Assembly: GCA_964639245.1 (NCBI GenBank)
Contig: CAZXCU010000002.1
Coordinates: 558,001 to 622,000, forward strand
DNA: 64,000 nt
Direction of reading: 5' to 3'
From: SB15 sp964639245
Lineage (GTDB): Bacteria; Chloroflexota; Anaerolineae; Aggregatilineales; J027
A program made the translations under genes and the position numbers. Numbering within the stretch: position 1 is the first letter of the stretch; every line of letters begins with the position of its first letter. A model generated the notes under the pieces. That model saw only the letters and a program-made list of their open reading frames with translations, was not told the origin of the DNA and searched no databases. Below, in pieces: positions 50,019 to 59,318 of this stretch.

Positions 50019-51166
50019 TATCCACCACGCTTCACAAGTTCTTCCACCAGTTTAGAAATCTGCCCGGCAACAATGGAACTGGGTTGGAAGTGGGCTAACG
50101 GGAAACCTGCTTCTGCCGCTTGGAAGGCCAATTCCGGCGCAGGCGAAATAATCGCGGTAACTTCGTGATTCAGGGTTTGCTCGACTTCTTGCCAAGGAAT
50201 TTGCAAACTGGATTGAACACGGTTGAAGATGACGAGGGATGTACGGCCTGCACCGACGTTCAAACGTTCAATTTCACCCAGCATTTCGCGTGCAATCGTT
50301 AGCGTGACGCGGTTTGGTTCGACAAGAATAATCGTTTGATCCATGTCACGGATGAGACGCACATTGAGCCGATTTAAACCCGCCCCAACATCTACCAAGC
50401 GGTAGTGGGCAAGTTCGCTCATCCCGCGCAGCATGGCAGAGACCGCTTCGGGGGTGGTGGTGAGTTGGCTTTCTTGTGGGCGAACGGAGGAAAGCAGCAG
50501 TTTTAAGCCAGAATTGTGTGTGACGGTGTTGTCATCCACCAGCCGGGCATTAATTTCATTGGCAGGGCGGGAAAGCACATTGGCTAAGCCCTGTGCGCGG
50601 GCAAACCCCAATGACAGCCCTAAAGCGCCTTGTCCCGGCCGTAAATCTGCCAAGATGGTACTTTCTTTTTGGGCCAGAATCGCGCCGACATTGGCAGCAA
50701 GGGTGGTGGTGCCAACCCCGCCTTTGACCCCCAAAAAGGCAATCGACAAGCCGCCGTAACTGGCCTGTTCCTGTTTGGCTGCGCCCCGTTTTTGTTGGCT
50801 GCGGAGCAGCACATTTTTCACCCGTGCGGAAAGCTCTGCCGGATGGGTGGGTTTGGTTAAATAATCATCCACCCCTTTTTCAAAGGCGATGACTTTATCA
50901 TCGACCAAAGTTTTCGCAGTAAACATGATGATGGGGATGTCTTTGGTCGAGGGTTCGTTACGAATCCGTGTACAGACTTCATACCCATCCATGTCAGGCA
51001 TCATCACATCCAAAATGATGAGGTCTGGTTTTTCTGCAAAAGATTTTTGAATGGCTGGTTGACCTGCATTGGCTGTAATCACTTCATAGCCCTGCCGTTG
51101 CAGCATCAGGCCAATCAGCTTTAGGCTGTCTACATCGTCATCAACCACCAGAATTTTTTCCGCCAT
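50018..51166 (-). CDS. Response regulator fused to a ParA/MinD-type ATPase (CpaE-like)
   Basis: A 382-residue protein. The receiver (about 3-120) has the acidic pocket VVDDDVD, phospho-acceptor D53 in IILDVMMPDMDG, and the lysine in DYLTKPTHP. The C-terminal ATPase (about 135-375) has the deviant Walker A GVKGGVGTTTLAANV and a switch-type region RLVDVGAGLNRL. CpaE-type proteins place pilus or other machinery at cell poles, and their receivers may be atypical, but this one has its aspartates. No pilus genes are adjacent. AGGAAAGGA precedes the ATG. It opens the sirtuin-kinase operon. Confidence 0.92.
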   Translation of the reverse strand: MAEKILVVDDDVDSLKLIGLMLQRQGYEVITANAGQPAIQKSFAEKPDLIILDVMMPDMDGYEVCTRIRNEPSTKDIPIIMFTAKTLVDDKVIAFEKGVDDYLTKPTHPAELSARVKNVLLRSQQKRGAAKQEQASYGGLSIAFLGVKGGVGTTTLAANVGAILAQKESTILADLRPGQGALGLSLGFARAQGLANVLSRPANEINARLVDDNTVTHNSGLKLLLSSVRPQESQLTTTPEAVSAMLRGMSELAHYRLVDVGAGLNRLNVRLIRDMDQTIILVEPNRVTLTIAREMLGEIERLNVGAGRTSLVIFNRVQSSLQIPWQEVEQTLNHEVTAIISPAPELAFQAAEAGFPLAHFQPSSIVAGQISKLVEELVKRGG

Positions 51167-51360
51167 TGCGTTCCTTTCCTGTCCTGTAAGCTGGGTTGAA
51201 TTGCCATTCGATATTGCGGCAAACTCGGTAATTCGATATGCTTTTTATGGTCGTGAGGGCAGTTTAGCACGGAATCCGTAGCTCGTGCAAGCCTACTAAT
51301 AAAAGAAAAATTACTTTGTATGTTTTACGTCCAACCATAAAAAGGTCTATGTGACAATCC

Positions 51361-52443
51361 ATGTCGACTCAAGGTATGAATTACACTGATTTACAAGCCA
51401 GCCATCGCCGTTTAGAGGCGATTTTAGCCAGCATTGAAGATGCTGTGATTATGATTGACAATGCACGACGGATTGAGGTATTTAATCCGGCGGCGGAACA
51501 GCTTTTTGGCATTGTCTCCGAGTCGGCGTTGGGTAAGCCCATTGAACAAATTATCGCGCATCCGGTGTTGTTGCAGCACTTGGAAGAAAAATCGCTCAAG
51601 GAACGGCGGGTGACGGTGGAGATTGCCGAAAAAGCCTTCCAACTGCTGATTTCGGAAGTGATGGGCGAAAACAATACCGGCATGGGGCGTGTGTTGATTC
51701 TGGCGGACGTGAGCCACTTCCGCCGTTTGAACGAAAATATGACCCTGTTTTTACAAACGGTGTCCCATGACCTGCGTTCGCCCTTGACGGCGGCCAAAGG
51801 CTTTCTCGATATGATGGGCATGGTCGGGGAAATGAACGAAAAACAGGAAAAAATGAAAGAAAAAATCCTGACCAGCATTTTGGACATGACCAACTTGGTC
51901 GAAAAAGTGCTGGATGCAGGCCGGCTTGACCCGGAAATGGGGGCGTATGCGTTGCGGCGGGAAGTCTGCGACCCGGCCAAAGTGGTTCAAAAAGTCGTTT
52001 CGACCATGACCCCGGCAGCGCAGAAAAAGTCCATCACCTTAAAAAGTGATGTTGCGCCGAATGTTCCCATCATGAATGTGGACGAAATGATGCTGGAACG
52101 TGCGCTCTGGAATCTGGTAGAAAATGCCATTAAATACACGCCCGAAAAAGGCGAAGTCACCGTCAAAGCGCAGGTTGTGGAGCATACCCTTCAGGTGAGC
52201 GTGGTAGATAACGGGTTGGGCATTCCGCCGGACAAACTCGCAACGATTTTTGAGCGTGGCAAGCGGATTCACCGCGAGGAACACCGTCAGATTCGTGGCA
52301 GCGGGTTGGGGTTGTTCATTGTGCGGAATGTGGCACGGCAGCATGGCGGGGAAGCCACCATCAGTAGTCAAGAAGGGCAGGGCAGCACCTTTACCATTAC
52401 GATTCCGATTGCGGGGGACAATGTGGTAGGCGCAGGTTCGTAA
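51361..52443 (+). CDS. PAS-domain sensor histidine kinase
   Basis: A 360-residue cytoplasmic kinase. A PAS domain (about 10-115) has ILASIEDAVIMIDNARRIEV and FNPAAEQLFGIVSESALGKP. HisKA has TVSHDLRSPLTAAKGFLDMM (about 135-155) with the phospho-acceptor histidine. The ATPase has NLVENAIKYT, VVDNGLGIPPDKLATIFERG and GSGLGLFIVRNVARQHGG. It is divergent from the CpaE-like regulator, sharing a 194-bp intergenic region, and lies 2 bp upstream of mutL. The Shine-Dalgarno before ATG 51361 is weak. No receiver gene is adjacent on its strand. Confidence 0.94.
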   Translation: MSTQGMNYTDLQASHRRLEAILASIEDAVIMIDNARRIEVFNPAAEQLFGIVSESALGKPIEQIIAHPVLLQHLEEKSLKERRVTVEIAEKAFQLLISEVMGENNTGMGRVLILADVSHFRRLNENMTLFLQTVSHDLRSPLTAAKGFLDMMGMVGEMNEKQEKMKEKILTSILDMTNLVEKVLDAGRLDPEMGAYALRREVCDPAKVVQKVVSTMTPAAQKKSITLKSDVAPNVPIMNVDEMMLERALWNLVENAIKYTPEKGEVTVKAQVVEHTLQVSVVDNGLGIPPDKLATIFERGKRIHREEHRQIRGSGLGLFIVRNVARQHGGEATISSQEGQGSTFTITIPIAGDNVVGAGS

Positions 52444-52445
52444 CC

Positions 52446-54242
52446 ATGCCCATTCGATTGCTGTCAGAAACCCTTGCCGCACAAATCGCAGCAGGGGAGG
52501 TGGTGGAGCGTCCGGCTTCGGTTGTTAAGGAATTGATAGAAAATTCGCTGGACGCGGGTGCAACACGCATCGAGATTGAAATTGGCGGATTAACCGCGAT
52601 TCGGGTCGCGGATGATGGCACAGGGATTCCGACTCAGGAAGTGGAACTGGCCTTGCAACGCCACGCCACCAGCAAAATCAGCACCTTTGATGATTTAATC
52701 CATGTCCAAACACTCGGTTTTCGCGGGGAAGCGCTGGCGAGTATTGCGTCGGTTTCGCAGTTGACCCTCACCACGCGCCATCGGGATGAAAAAGTTGGTA
52801 CCCAAATCGTCGTCAATGGGGGCAAGCTGATTCATAAAGAGCCGTTTGGCGCTCCGAATGGCACGACCATCGAAGTGCAAAATTTGTTTTACAACGTTCC
52901 CGCCCGCCGAAAATTCCTCAAAAGTGATACCACCGAAAGCCGCCATGTGAATGAATTGGTCATGCGTTACGCGATGGCCTATCCACAGGTGCGATTTGCG
53001 CTGTATACCGATGGACGCGAAACCTTCCGCACCACCGGACAGGGAACGCTTGGCGATGTAATTGTGGATGTGCTGGGGATTGAAATGTTCCGTCATATGG
53101 TGGAAATTGTGCCATTGGAACGGCTACGCCCCGATTTAGCACCGATTCGGGTGTACGGATTTTCTTCGCGCCCCGGCCAGACCCGCGCCAATCGCAGTCA
53201 GATTATGCTGTTTATCAATGGACGCAGCATTTCCGATTCACGGCTGACATATGCCGTTGTGCAGGCTTACCACACCTTAATCCCGCATAATCGTTACCCG
53301 ATTTCCGTGCTGATGATTGAAATGCCATCCGAAGAAGTGGATGTGAATGTGCATCCCACCAAAGCCGAAGTGCGTTTTCGGACACCGGACGCGGTTTTTT
53401 CGGCGGTACAGCGCACTGTTCGCCAAGCATTGATGAATCAGCATGACGTAACGCAGGTGGAAACCGCGAATTTTGGCGGGTGGGATGCGCCGAATTTTCC
53501 AAGTTCAGAAGCACGTCCGCAGTATCCTGAACAACTTGGCATGGCGATTCCTGATACGGGACGGCATACCCGCCAGATTCCCTCCCAGCACCGATGGGAT
53601 GACACTGACGATGCCTTTGTGCGCGATATTCCGGTGGGGATGGATGCTCCCGCCCGTCCGCGCAAACTGCCATTGATGCGCGTCGTCGGGCAGATTGCCG
53701 CAACGTATATTGTGGCAGAAGGGCCTGCTGGGATGTATCTGGTTGACCAGCACGCCGCCCATGAACGCATCATGTATGAGGAATTGATGCGTCAATTTCA
53801 TGCACAGGATAAATTGGTACAGCACACGCTGGAAGCCACGATTGTCCAGCTTGCACCGATGAATGCCCGCCGTTTGGAACAACATCTGGACGTGTTGAAT
53901 CACATCGGGTTTGTGATTTCGCCATTTGGCAAGGATGCGTTTCGGGTGGAGGCCGTTCCTGCCCCTCTCGCAGACCACAATCCTGAAGAAGTCCTCAACC
54001 GCCTGTTGCAAGATTTAGAAAGTGGCAAATCGCCGGGTGAAGAAACGATTGAGCAGAAAATCGTCAAAAAAGTCTGTAAAACGGCTTCGGTCAAGGCGGG
54101 GCAGGTGCTGAGTTACGATGAAATGGTCGGGCTGCTGCGTCAACTGGAGCGCTGCGACACACCCCTCACCTGTCCGCATGGTCGCCCCACGATGATTCAC
54201 CTCAGCGCGTCGGATCTGGCGAAGGAATTTGGACGAACGTAA
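52446..54242 (+). CDS. mutL: DNA mismatch repair protein MutL (endonuclease type)
   Basis: A 598-residue GHKL ATPase that couples mismatch recognition to repair. Motifs are KELIENSLDAGAT (28-40, E29 general base), ADDGTGIP and TLGFRGEALASI. The middle domain has QIMLFINGRSISD and DVNVHPTKAEVRF. The C-terminal endonuclease metal site DQHAAHERIMYEE (434-446) fits DQHAx2Ex4E, and CPHGRPTMIHL near the end adds the second metal motif. Such MutL proteins nick DNA themselves, as in bacteria without MutH. mutS is not in the window. It starts 2 bp after the PAS kinase stop, so it is probably cotranscribed. Confidence 0.98.
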   Translation: MPIRLLSETLAAQIAAGEVVERPASVVKELIENSLDAGATRIEIEIGGLTAIRVADDGTGIPTQEVELALQRHATSKISTFDDLIHVQTLGFRGEALASIASVSQLTLTTRHRDEKVGTQIVVNGGKLIHKEPFGAPNGTTIEVQNLFYNVPARRKFLKSDTTESRHVNELVMRYAMAYPQVRFALYTDGRETFRTTGQGTLGDVIVDVLGIEMFRHMVEIVPLERLRPDLAPIRVYGFSSRPGQTRANRSQIMLFINGRSISDSRLTYAVVQAYHTLIPHNRYPISVLMIEMPSEEVDVNVHPTKAEVRFRTPDAVFSAVQRTVRQALMNQHDVTQVETANFGGWDAPNFPSSEARPQYPEQLGMAIPDTGRHTRQIPSQHRWDDTDDAFVRDIPVGMDAPARPRKLPLMRVVGQIAATYIVAEGPAGMYLVDQHAAHERIMYEELMRQFHAQDKLVQHTLEATIVQLAPMNARRLEQHLDVLNHIGFVISPFGKDAFRVEAVPAPLADHNPEEVLNRLLQDLESGKSPGEETIEQKIVKKVCKTASVKAGQVLSYDEMVGLLRQLERCDTPLTCPHGRPTMIHLSASDLAKEFGRT

Positions 54243-54304
54243 TTTTTTACTAAAATTTTTTGCGCTCTATTGTCATTCAGTTCAACTTGATAAGGACTTT
54301 TCTC

Positions 54305-55495
54305 ATGGAGCAACCAAATATACATCTTGCTCACTATCCCGATTACAACCGCGTTCAGCAATTTTTATCAATTATTCATGGGCAGTCTTATCTAACCTTC
54401 AGACACATGAATAATATTATCTGGGAAAATCGCGGAACCCCTCAAAACACCCGTGACTGGACTAACCCGAATGGCTGGATTCCCAATATCCTGACAGGGC
54501 AAGAGCAAAAACTTGCCTATTTTCTTTGGGATGAGTCGGCTGGAAATATCAACCCGCGTCACGCTACTGACTTATGGCGATTTTGTCATGTTTATGACTT
54601 AGTTGAGGTTAATTCCTTAGATGTCATAGCTCGTTCGCGTGGCGGCGAAGATGTTCTACAAAATCTTAGCGGCTCAGCGATTAGAAATATTGATTATCTT
54701 GAGGGCTTGTTTCATCTACTCGCCATCGTTGCTGAACATGGGCCGGGAAAAAGGTCTGATTTGCTCCCTCATTTCGCAAATTTCTTAGAATTACATTCTG
54801 GTTTCAAATCCAATGCCACAATTGGTACGGCTTGGTATCATAGAATGGTAAATTTGACCAATAGAGGATTATTGGAATACGAAAGCGGGGCATATCGTAT
54901 TTCCCAATCTGGATTAGATTACTTGGGGACTGCCGATGTCTTTTTTAAGGGAACAAAATCTGATTCGTCTGAGAATACCCTCCAAGATATTCGTAAATTG
55001 GTGAATGAGCATAAAGACCTTGTGCGCCAGAAAATTGCTGATACGCTAGCAACGATGAACCCCTATCAGTTTGAAGTTTTAATTCAGCGTTTGCTGGAAG
55101 CGATGGGATACAAAGATGTTGAAGTCACCAACCCAAGTAATGATGGTGGGGTGGATGTGGTTGCCAATATCCAAGTTGGTATCACGCGAGTGAGGGAAGT
55201 AGTTCAGGTGAAGCGGCATAAAGGCAGCATTGGACGACCTGTATTAGACCAATTGCGCGGTTCACTGCATCGCTTTGGGGCAAATCGGGGAACAATTATC
55301 AGTACCGGAAAATTTACCAAAGGCACACATGAAGCGGCTTTTGAATTTGGGGCAGCGCCGATTATGCTAATTGATGGTGAAACGCTCGTTAGTTTGCTGA
55401 TTGAAAATGAAATTGGCGCACGCATGGACACGGTGAAAATTTTAAAATATGAAGCGACTGATTTTCTGTTAGAAGAAGAAAATCAACGCTTATAA
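54305..55495 (+). CDS. Mrr-type (type IV) restriction endonuclease
   Basis: A 396-residue protein. The frame opens 15 codons earlier, but ATG 54305 has AAGGA at 54292-54296 and is preferred. The N-terminal half (about 1-215) is a predicted DNA-recognition or winged-helix region (GTAWYHRMVNLTNRGLLEYE). The C-terminal Mrr catalytic domain (about 245-375) has NPYQFEVLIQRLLEAMGY with E257, NDGGVDV with D284, and QVKRHK with Q301 and K303. No methylase is adjacent, consistent with a type IV enzyme that cuts modified DNA. It is AT-richer than mutL, so it is probably acquired. It is followed by a bidirectional terminator. Confidence 0.88.
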   Translation: MEQPNIHLAHYPDYNRVQQFLSIIHGQSYLTFRHMNNIIWENRGTPQNTRDWTNPNGWIPNILTGQEQKLAYFLWDESAGNINPRHATDLWRFCHVYDLVEVNSLDVIARSRGGEDVLQNLSGSAIRNIDYLEGLFHLLAIVAEHGPGKRSDLLPHFANFLELHSGFKSNATIGTAWYHRMVNLTNRGLLEYESGAYRISQSGLDYLGTADVFFKGTKSDSSENTLQDIRKLVNEHKDLVRQKIADTLATMNPYQFEVLIQRLLEAMGYKDVEVTNPSNDGGVDVVANIQVGITRVREVVQVKRHKGSIGRPVLDQLRGSLHRFGANRGTIISTGKFTKGTHEAAFEFGAAPIMLIDGETLVSLLIENEIGARMDTVKILKYEATDFLLEEENQRL

Positions 55496-55503
55496 AACAA
55501 AAA

Positions 55504-55529
55504 AGCAGGCCATGTGACCTGCTCTTTTT
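55504..55529. terminator. Bidirectional terminator between mrr-like gene and secF
   Basis: AGCAGG (55504-55509) pairs with CCTGCT (55518-55523). T-run 55525-55529 on the + side and an A-run just before 55504 on the other side serve both convergent genes. Confidence 0.85.
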
Positions 55530-55545
55530 ATTGAAAAAAACACCC

Positions 55546-56547
55546 TTAAGCCGATGCGCTGAGGGCGGTAGGGGTTTCTTCGGTTGCGTCTTGGTTGACG
55601 AAGGGAATTTCACCTTTTTCCCATGCGACCAGCAGCGACACCGCAATAAAAATGGACGAATATGTGCCTGTGGTCAACCCCACCAGCAAAATCACGATGA
55701 ATTGACGGATGGTTTCCCCGCCGAAGAGGGCAATCGCCACCATCACAAAAATCGCATTCAACTGGGTTGCCAGCGAACGGTGAATGGTTTCCATGATGCT
55801 GCGGTTGACTACAGTTTCATAGGATTCCCCGCGCCGTTTGGGGATGTTTTCGCGGATACGGTCAAACACCACAATCGTATCCTGCACAGAAAACCCGACC
55901 ACCGTTAGCAAGGCGGTTAAAAACAGCGTATCGGCCTGCCAGTCGAACAACAGCCCAAAAATGGACATGGCGGTGATGATGATAAAAATATCGTGGAACA
56001 TGGCGATAATCGCGCACACGCTGTAACGGAAGGGGTGGGGGACTTTGCGGAAGGCCAAATACATGAAAAACAAAGTGGCAACTGCCGCAGCTAAGGTTGC
56101 TAGAATTGCTGCTTGGGTGACTTCCTCGCCCACCGACCCGGACACTTCAGAAGTGGTGGTTGCTTGAAAATCGAGCGGGGCAACCTGTTCTTCGAGGATG
56201 TCCAGGGTGGCATCAATCGAATTTGCGCCCTCGACTTCTTCGGTGCGAACTGACCAACGGCTGCCATCAGGATAGGCAGTTTCATCGACCAATTCGGTGT
56301 CAAGCGGGGTGAGTTCCTGCACCACCAACTGCTCAAACCCCGCCTCTGTGAAGGAATCGCGCAGTTCTTGTTCCCCAACCGACTCGGTAAATTGGAGTTC
56401 AAACAACTGCCCGCCCGTGAAATCAATGCTGAGTTGCAGGGGGTTGCCGGTTTCAACGGCGGAATAAATCAGGGTAATCGCCCCGATGAGGGTCAAAATG
56501 CCTGAAAAGAGAAAAAAGTAACGACGTTTTTCAACGAGATTAAACAT
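55546..56547 (-). CDS. secF: Protein translocase subunit SecF
   Basis: A 333-residue RND-family membrane protein that assists SecYEG export by proton-driven pulling. The frame extends further up, but ATG 56547 with AAGGAG is right. It has six membrane helices and the periplasmic domain starting DFTGGQLFELQFTES. The conserved C-terminal half has ALLTVVGFSVQDTIVVFDRI and NRSIMETIHRSLATQLNAIF. The C-terminal tail is acidic and Thr-rich. It lies 13 bp after secD, in the usual order. Normal length. Confidence 0.96.
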   Translation of the reverse strand: MFNLVEKRRYFFLFSGILTLIGAITLIYSAVETGNPLQLSIDFTGGQLFELQFTESVGEQELRDSFTEAGFEQLVVQELTPLDTELVDETAYPDGSRWSVRTEEVEGANSIDATLDILEEQVAPLDFQATTTSEVSGSVGEEVTQAAILATLAAAVATLFFMYLAFRKVPHPFRYSVCAIIAMFHDIFIIITAMSIFGLLFDWQADTLFLTALLTVVGFSVQDTIVVFDRIRENIPKRRGESYETVVNRSIMETIHRSLATQLNAIFVMVAIALFGGETIRQFIVILLVGLTTGTYSSIFIAVSLLVAWEKGEIPFVNQDATEETPTALSASA

Positions 56548-56560
56548 GGAAAATGGCTCC

Positions 56561-57970
56561 TTATGCACCCAACAGCGCGGGGCGAGTCCGCAGATAATCA
56601 CCCGCCAGCCAGACAATTACGGCAAGGAAGGTGCGTGTCACGACAATGGCGGTGAACAGATTCAGCACCAGCCCTAAAATGAGGGTAATCGCAAACCCCT
56701 GCACCGCACTCGCGCCGAACGTTCCGCCAAAGGTGAACAAAATCGCGCCGATGAGGATGGTTGACACGTTGGATGTCCAGATGGCTGACCATGCGCGTTC
56801 AAATCCGAGTTGAATCGCGGTATCCAAACTACGTCCGCTACGCAATTCTTCTTTCATACGCTCAAAAATGAGGATATTCCCGTCGACGGCTGTCCCAATC
56901 GATATTAAAAAGCCGGTAATCGCGGGGAGGGTGAGCGTAATCGGAATCAGTTTATACAGCGCAAAGTTGATGAGCGCGAACACCAGCAGGGCTAACGCAG
57001 CCGCAATGCCCGGAGCGCGGTAATAGGTAATCATGAACACCAGCACGGTAATCACACCGATGATGCCAGCGCGAATGGATTTATTGACCGAAATTTCCCC
57101 CAGCGTCGGCCCAACCGTATCAAACGCGGCGACTTCCAAGGGTACAGGCAGCGCCCCGTAGCGGAGTTGAATCGCCAGTGATTCGGCTTCACCCCGGTTG
57201 AACTGTCCGGTAATTTGGCCTGAACCGCTAATCCGGGCTTCAATCACCGGGGCGGAAATGACTTCACCATCCAAAACAATCGCCATTGGCTGTCCGATGT
57301 GGCTGCCTGTGAAATCGGCAAACACGGCATCGCCTTCGCTGTTGAGGACGAAGGACACCACCCAGCTTGAAAAGCCGGTGCCAGCGGGCTGGGCTTCGGC
57401 ATCATCCAAGCCGCTGCCTGTCATGACCGTTTGGAAGGGTGCGCCTGTTCCGGGACTCGGTTGGGCAGGGCGGCGTTCCGATTCGCCATCACGCGGCGCA
57501 CAGGTCGGATTTGGCCCTAAGGTTTCAATCTGGGCGGTGGTCAGGATGCAGTCGCCTTCCTGCGGGGCATTGACCCCCAAGCCCGAAAAATCGACAAATT
57601 CGAGCAGCCCCGTGCCTTGAATGGTCGAAAGCGCCAGTTCGCGGTCACTCACGCCGGGCAGTTCCACCAGAATCCGGCTGCCACCTTGCGTTTGAACCAC
57701 GGCTTCTGTCAGCCCCAACCCATTCACACGCCGCTCGACAATTTGGCGGGTCGCGTTGAGTTCGTCAGCGCTAATATCGGTGGCTAAGCCCTCTACGGCT
57801 TCCAGCAGCACCCGTGAACCCCCCTGTAAATCTAACCCTTGATGGACTTCAATATTTTGTTCAATTCCCAGTGCTTCACTATGAATGCCGGGATTATCAG
57901 GCCAGACCACCCACCCTGCAAAAAGGACAATCAGCAGGATAATGACCAGCCAAAAGCGGTAATATTTCAC
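56561..57970 (-). CDS. secD: Protein translocase subunit SecD
   Basis: A 469-residue partner of SecF. After the first helix comes LDLQGGSRVLLEAVE (about 49-63), the SecD signature. The P1 domain has RRVNGLGLTEAVVQTQGG and ILVELPGV. A central insertion (about 140-200) is acidic and proline-rich (RPAQPSPGTGAPFQ). The C-terminal membrane half has GFLISIGTAVDGNILIFERM and LGFERAWSAIWTSNVSTILI. Start is GTG 57970 with GGGAG upstream. No yajC is in the window. Membrane, post-translational export. Confidence 0.96.
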   Translation of the reverse strand: MKYYRFWLVIILLIVLFAGWVVWPDNPGIHSEALGIEQNIEVHQGLDLQGGSRVLLEAVEGLATDISADELNATRQIVERRVNGLGLTEAVVQTQGGSRILVELPGVSDRELALSTIQGTGLLEFVDFSGLGVNAPQEGDCILTTAQIETLGPNPTCAPRDGESERRPAQPSPGTGAPFQTVMTGSGLDDAEAQPAGTGFSSWVVSFVLNSEGDAVFADFTGSHIGQPMAIVLDGEVISAPVIEARISGSGQITGQFNRGEAESLAIQLRYGALPVPLEVAAFDTVGPTLGEISVNKSIRAGIIGVITVLVFMITYYRAPGIAAALALLVFALINFALYKLIPITLTLPAITGFLISIGTAVDGNILIFERMKEELRSGRSLDTAIQLGFERAWSAIWTSNVSTILIGAILFTFGGTFGASAVQGFAITLILGLVLNLFTAIVVTRTFLAVIVWLAGDYLRTRPALLGA

Positions 57971-58130
57971 GTTTTTAGTTCTCCCAGACGTAAATTCCGA
58001 ACGACAAACGGACGTTATGATAGCGCTAGCCTGTGTGGATTACTAGCCTTCGGTTAAGAGATTCAAATTTTGTAAATGAATGAATGTGTTAAACTCAGGA
58101 CAGCGAAATTGGAATTTTCACGGAAAATTC

Positions 58131-59318
58131 ATGTCTGAGCAGAATAAAGCCTATCTTAAAGCCATTTTCCCCGATGTGATGGACAGTGTATTGGAGAGTT
58201 TGGCGGGTGTTGCCGAAGTCCATACCTATCCCGAAGGGGCGGTCTTGTGCCACGAAGACCTGCACGAAAATGTTTTTTACCTCATCATCGAAGGCGAAGT
58301 CATTTTCACGCGCATGATGGGCGAGATTCCGCGTTTGTTACGCAAAGGAACAACCGGGCAATTTTTCGGGGAAATGGCGCTGCTTGACCCAACCATCACC
58401 CGCAGCGCTACCGTGACAACGACTCAGCCAACCCGTGTTCTGGAACTGGAACGGGCGGATTTTGAAAATTTCATCAAAGCGCACCCCGAAATGGTGCTGG
58501 CAATGGCACGGGTCATCACCCAGCGAATGCGCGAAAATGACCGTCAAGCACTTGCCGATTTGCACGCCCAAAAAAATGAACTCGAAAAAGCCTATGACGC
58601 GCTGCGGAAAATTGATGAACAGCGTCAGATTTTCCTGAACACACTGGCGCATGAACTTCGGACACCCCTGACCACCATCATGGGGTATATGCAGCTGGTT
58701 CGCAGTGGTTTTATGAAAGGGCCGGGCTTGCAGATGAGCATTGATAAAATCGGCGCGAATCTTGACCGCATGGTGAGTCTGGTGAATGACCTGTTGTTTT
58801 TGCAGGAAATCGAAACCCTTGACCCCTATTTCCGTGAGGTGGATGTCAAACATCTTCTGGAAGAAGTAATTGCCAGAGCCAGAGACAACGCCGAACAGCA
58901 AAAAAACCGTATCCTACTGCAAGTGGAGGACAAATTCCCCAAGATTCTGGCGGATGCAGACGGGCTGACCCGCGCTTTTGGGCATCTGGTGGATAATGCG
59001 ATTAAGTTTAGTCCCGAAGGTGGGGATATTACCATTACAGCATCGGCACAGGGCGAAACCATCCGCGTGGAAGTGCTGGATCATGGCGTGGGAATTGCGC
59101 CGGAATATATGCCGAAATTGTTTGAGCGTTTCGTGCGGGATGAAACCTACAAACAATATCTTTTTGGCGGGGTTGGCCTAGGAATGCCGATTGTTAAACA
59201 AATTGTGGACATGCACAAAGGCCAGATTGAGGTCGATTCCACGCGGGGCAAAGGCACAAAATTCACCATTCATCTGCCCATCAAAGCCAAAGTCGAATCG
59301 AAGGCAGGCGTGGCCTAA
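58131..59318 (+). CDS. Cyclic nucleotide-binding domain histidine kinase
   Basis: A 395-residue protein. The start at 58131 (MSEQNKAYLKAIFPD) is preferred to an ATG 51 bases earlier, which has no RBS. The CNB domain (about 10-130) keeps the phosphate-binding cassette FFGEMALLDPTITRSATV. A coiled coil (LHAQKNELEKAYDALRKIDE) leads to HisKA with LAHELRTPLTTIMGYMQLV. The ATPase has HLVDNAIKFSPEGG, LDHGVGIAPEYMPKLFERFV and GVGLGMPIVKQIV. The cNMP or other ligand likely modulates kinase output. Its 3' end overlaps the convergent DUF547 gene by 4 bp. It is the second CNB protein in the window. Confidence 0.92.
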   Translation: MSEQNKAYLKAIFPDVMDSVLESLAGVAEVHTYPEGAVLCHEDLHENVFYLIIEGEVIFTRMMGEIPRLLRKGTTGQFFGEMALLDPTITRSATVTTTQPTRVLELERADFENFIKAHPEMVLAMARVITQRMRENDRQALADLHAQKNELEKAYDALRKIDEQRQIFLNTLAHELRTPLTTIMGYMQLVRSGFMKGPGLQMSIDKIGANLDRMVSLVNDLLFLQEIETLDPYFREVDVKHLLEEVIARARDNAEQQKNRILLQVEDKFPKILADADGLTRAFGHLVDNAIKFSPEGGDITITASAQGETIRVEVLDHGVGIAPEYMPKLFERFVRDETYKQYLFGGVGLGMPIVKQIVDMHKGQIEVDSTRGKGTKFTIHLPIKAKVESKAGVA

